The notes under the pieces: model-generated
What the model was told of the DNA's origin: nothing
Databases searched by the model: none
The model's input: the letters and a program-made list of their open reading frames with translations, nothing else
Part shown: piece by piece, positions 61,362 to 64,000 of the stretch
How the letters are laid out: each line of letters starts with the position of its first letter
Numbering within the stretch: the first letter of the stretch is position 1
Made by a program: the position numbers and the translations under genes
Assembly: GCA_022340885.1 (NCBI GenBank)
Contig: JAJDND010000020.1
Location: 1 to 64,000 of the forward strand
Length of the DNA: 64,000 bases
Source: Desulfobacterales bacterium
GTDB lineage: Bacteria > Desulfobacterota > Desulfobacteria > Desulfobacterales > UBA11574
Reading direction: 5' to 3'

Positions 61362-63178
61362 TGACGATCCTTTAAGGCTTTTTGGTATCCAGACCGAATA
61401 TTGGGATACATACTTTTGGACGCGTTATGAAGAATTTTCCGGGCCTCTTGGGTATTCAGCTCGAATAATGCCAGTGCAGCGCCCCTTCGTCGCAGGGATC
61501 TTTCGGGGTTGAATTTCCATGGCTGACCGAGGAGGACTTGGCGTAAAAATGGAAGGGAACGATGCGTGCCACAACGGCCTAATGCCCTATAGCAGCTTAA
61601 TATCTGTTTATCGGTGCGGTAGAGAACTTTGCTCTGTTCGAGAAAATCCAAAATCAACCCCCCGGTATCTTCGGTTCGATATGCTTCTATGTGGTCCCAT
61701 ACCATTCGACGAATGGGAAGAACAGGGTCGTTGATTAGGGGAAGCAGCTCCTTGACCATATTTTTATTTCTTCGTTTCAGAGCTTTCAGCGCCTCCAATC
61801 GCACCCAGCTCGATGAATGGATTGTCATCTTGATAAGGATCTGGGCAGCCCGCTCACCTTTGATATGCCCGAGAATGTAAACAAGTTTTTTGACTAAGGC
61901 CTCATCCGGCAGATCCAGCAACCGCTCCAGTGGTTGAATATCCTTCATCGCCAAGGATCCTACAATTTCCATAATCTGGCGTTTCACTGAAGTGGAGATG
62001 TTTCCCTGCAACATCGGTCCCAGTGCGGTGACGGCCGACGACGGAAGGTTAATAAGCAATTTTCGAAAAACCGCAATTTGATCAGCATACTGTTTATCAA
62101 GGCTCGGCAAAACGTCTTCGAGAACACCAAGGACGCTAACATCGGTAATATGGATTAAGAACCGATCCAACAAGGGTTCAACCCAGGGTCTCTCGGTTTT
62201 GCAAGATCGGCACACTTTTTTCAAGTTCTCCAGAAAATCATGAGCAATCCGGAATTCTCCCTGTGCAAGGGTGTTTTTAAACTCATCCTTTATGAATTCC
62301 AGTACAGTCACAAAATCCTCTTTTTCACTTTGATCCATTAGAATCACTTGCAAAACGTCAAGCACATCTTCCGTATTTTTTTTCGCTTCCTCCTCGGCAA
62401 CCATTTTTTCGATGTATTGCAACTCTTCCGGCCTCATCTCACATATGATTCTATCCTTATCCGAAAGATTTATGTCCACTACCGGGCCTTGATCCGTTGC
62501 CGTACCAATCGAATCGTGCATATCGTTATCCATGGATTCCTGACTGTCTGCTTCACCCTGAAACGCAGCGCCTTCGACAGCATGATTTCCCGACGCCGAT
62601 CCCCCATGGTCGATCAAGTTAAAGGTGGAAAAATCTTTTACGGTATCAGCCTTCCACAAAATATCCATAGCCGCGTACTGCAAATGCGGGAAATCCTTTT
62701 CCCATAATGCAGTGACGAGATCCCCCTTGGGCTCTTCCTGTAAATTCCGATATTGATTGATGATTTTAATAAACTCAGAGATTTCGATGAGTTCGAGTCC
62801 GGCTTGAAATTCCAGCCACTGGATGCCGTCTCTGTAAAGCGGAGATGCCCATTCTCCGGTCTTGGGATCGTCCCGGTAAACCGGTTCTTCCTCAAAAAGA
62901 AGCTGGTTCTTTTCAACATCGAGCCTGAGATCGCTATGTTGTTTTAGAAAAGCATCCATGGAGGATATGACTTTCTGTAGGGATTCCTTGTAGATGACAT
63001 GATGCGCCGGATACATGGTATGGTTTTTTGCCGCCATAAACAACAAAACGACTATGGACTTAACATCCTGTATTTTTTGAGATGTTTGTCCTATGACATT
63101 GCCAGTCACGCCTATTTTTGTGGGTTTTGCCGTCATTTGTCGTTTGATATAGGCTTTGCGGCCATTATCCGATATCAT
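61358..63178 (-). CDS. HEAT-repeat protein with N-terminal domain shared with HD-GYP partner
   Basis: The 606-residue protein has no catalytic motif. Residues 35-135 match the N-terminal domain of the next gene: (Y/T)-P-x-x-H, a hydrophobic V-(D/S)-x-(N/G)-x-(L/I) strand, then a YRDGIQWLEFQ type segment. An acidic linker (about 190-250) follows. The C-terminal half (about 330-600) has HEAT-like helical repeats (LVYILGHIKGERAAQILIKM, WVRLEALKALKRR, GGLILDFLEQSK). Such repeats mediate protein contacts. It overlaps the HD-GYP gene by 4 bases. The upstream start is uncertain; an alternative Met is at 63136. It is probably a scaffold for the HD-GYP protein. Confidence 0.8.
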   Translation of the reverse strand: MISDNGRKAYIKRQMTAKPTKIGVTGNVIGQTSQKIQDVKSIVVLLFMAAKNHTMYPAHHVIYKESLQKVISSMDAFLKQHSDLRLDVEKNQLLFEEEPVYRDDPKTGEWASPLYRDGIQWLEFQAGLELIEISEFIKIINQYRNLQEEPKGDLVTALWEKDFPHLQYAAMDILWKADTVKDFSTFNLIDHGGSASGNHAVEGAAFQGEADSQESMDNDMHDSIGTATDQGPVVDINLSDKDRIICEMRPEELQYIEKMVAEEEAKKNTEDVLDVLQVILMDQSEKEDFVTVLEFIKDEFKNTLAQGEFRIAHDFLENLKKVCRSCKTERPWVEPLLDRFLIHITDVSVLGVLEDVLPSLDKQYADQIAVFRKLLINLPSSAVTALGPMLQGNISTSVKRQIMEIVGSLAMKDIQPLERLLDLPDEALVKKLVYILGHIKGERAAQILIKMTIHSSSWVRLEALKALKRRNKNMVKELLPLINDPVLPIRRMVWDHIEAYRTEDTGGLILDFLEQSKVLYRTDKQILSCYRALGRCGTHRSLPFLRQVLLGQPWKFNPERSLRRRGAALALFELNTQEARKILHNASKSMYPNIRSGYQKALKDRQ

Positions 63179-63214
63179 AAAAAATTACGGTAGGTTTTAT
63201 CCTTATTATCGGAT

Positions 63215-63220
63215 ATAATA
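63215..63220 (+). promoter_or_regulatory. Candidate -10 element of the FAD oxidoreductase gene
   Basis: A perfect TATAAT stands 43 bases before the start at 63263, in the 84-bp gap between divergent genes. The -35 at the right distance (TAGGTT) is poor. Confidence 0.3.
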
Positions 63221-63262
63221 CATATTATCATTAGCCGATTTTTTTTTGAGGAAAAATAAACA

Positions 63263-64000
63263 ATGAATCAAATCTTTAGTGATGTTGCAATCATCGGCGG
63301 CGGTATCATGGGAAGCGCCGTCGCATATCATCTGAAGCAGGCCGACGCCAATCTCGACGTGGTCGTTGTGGAGATGGACCCAACTTATTCCAGGGCGTCG
63401 ACCACCCTTTCCATGGCCAACGTCCGTATCCAGTTCAGTTTCGAGCAGAACATCCGGATATCCCAGTTTGCCTTCGAGGTGCTGGAAGATTTCGGAGAAA
63501 AAATGGCTGTCGGCGATCATCGACCGGACATCGCTTTTCGACGTGAAGGCAATCTTTTTTTGGTGGACGATTCCAGCATACCATCGGCTGAGGCAGCCGT
63601 CAATCTGCAGCAAAGCCTCGGCTGCCGCGTAGAATGGTGGACGCCGGAAAAAATAAAGCAAAACTATCCGCTATATGCGCCGGAACACCTGGCAGGCGGA
63701 ACATTCGGCTTTCTGGACGGCCATTTCGATGCCTATGCCTTTCTCATGGGATACAAAAAAAAAGCGCGATCAATGGGAACGCGCTATATCGAAAACCGGG
63801 TGATCGAGGTCCTGACCGACGGTTCCCGGGTCAGGGGCGCCCGACTGGCCTCGGGAGAAACTTTGTCCGCCAACTGTGTGGTCAATTGTGCCGGGGCATG
63901 GGCGGCCGAAGTCGCCCGGTCGGCCCGTATAAATCTTCCCGTAGACCCGGTCAAACGGCAAATCTTTGTACTCGACACAGCCGTCAAACCCCAGGGTCCC
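63263..64000 (+). CDS. FAD-dependent amino acid/sarcosine-type oxidoreductase (partial at window edge)
   Basis: The 246 residues visible begin with a dinucleotide-binding motif IIGGGIMGSAVAYHL and the acidic end of the second strand (VVVVEMD). Next come a DadA-like flavin-binding region (STTLSMANVRIQFS) and NCAGAWAAEVAR, typical of the glycine/D-amino acid oxidase (DAO) family. These enzymes oxidise the C-N bond of amino acids or sarcosine-like compounds. The gene continues beyond base 64000, so length and C-terminal domains are unknown. It diverges from the HEAT gene. The substrate is unknown. Confidence 0.9.
   Translation, partial: MNQIFSDVAIIGGGIMGSAVAYHLKQADANLDVVVVEMDPTYSRASTTLSMANVRIQFSFEQNIRISQFAFEVLEDFGEKMAVGDHRPDIAFRREGNLFLVDDSSIPSAEAAVNLQQSLGCRVEWWTPEKIKQNYPLYAPEHLAGGTFGFLDGHFDAYAFLMGYKKKARSMGTRYIENRVIEVLTDGSRVRGARLASGETLSANCVVNCAGAWAAEVARSARINLPVDPVKRQIFVLDTAVKPQGP

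Overview
The window reads as chromosome from a Gram-negative bacterium of the Desulfobacterota (former Deltaproteobacteria) type. This rests on gene style: a soluble multi-PAS hybrid kinase, a cobalamin-binding radical SAM protein, a fused ADP-forming acyl-CoA synthetase, Cys-rich ferredoxin-like proteins, and intergenic DNA full of degenerate microrepeats. It is an inference, because no rRNA or other marker is present. No tRNA, CRISPR array, intact insertion sequence or prophage was seen.

Layout. 1-6.3 kb: ferredoxin-type protein, hybrid histidine kinase, MutT-like Nudix enzyme, hypothetical protein, HAD-like protein. 7.0-10.2 kb: a predicted periplasmic SBP56/methanethiol oxidase followed directly by a MauG-like di-haem cytochrome c and a cupin. 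10.2-15.5 kb: zinc-ribbon Nudix enzyme, aldo/keto reductase, cold-shock protein, RRM protein, truncated solute-binding/MltF-like remnant, radical SAM protein. 16-19.2 kb: isocitrate lyase (aceA) facing isocitrate dehydrogenase kinase/phosphatase (aceK). 19.9-35.8 kb: a complete complex I locus on the minus strand in the order nuoA-BCD-E-F-G-H-I-J-K-L-M-N, with B, C and D fused. 36-39.6 kb: CBS protein, ferritin-like protein, ADP-forming acyl-CoA synthetase. 40.1-48.3 kb: narG-H-J-I and a NarK-type transporter. 48.4-55.3 kb: small helical protein, PurD-like ATP-grasp protein, serA, bipA/typA, malyl-CoA lyase-like protein. 55.5-64 kb: M1 aminopeptidase, receiver protein, SH3/coiled-coil membrane protein, an HD-GYP/HEAT-repeat pair, and an FAD oxidoreductase that runs off the edge.

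How the genes fit together. NADH could enter the quinone pool through complex I and leave through NarGHI to nitrate, with NarK moving nitrate or nitrite. Isocitrate lyase, AceK and the malyl-CoA lyase-like enzyme suggest glyoxylate-linked C2 assimilation; no malate synthase is in the window. MtoX-MauG suggests oxidation of methanethiol.

The most unusual signal is between the genes. One family of about 145-bp palindromic elements (variable terminal stems, shared core) occurs in six complete and two half copies. Six of these lie 15-33 nt upstream of a start codon and all six have the same orientation relative to that gene (aldo/keto reductase, radical SAM, nuoA, acyl-CoA synthetase, narG, malyl-CoA lyase-like). 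Other repeat families begin at or within a few bases of stop codons (aceA, aceK, nuoN, nuoJ, narI, bfr, mutT), and a microrepeat has apparently been absorbed into the 3' end of narJ. Positions of short repeats were read by eye and may be off by 1-2 bases.
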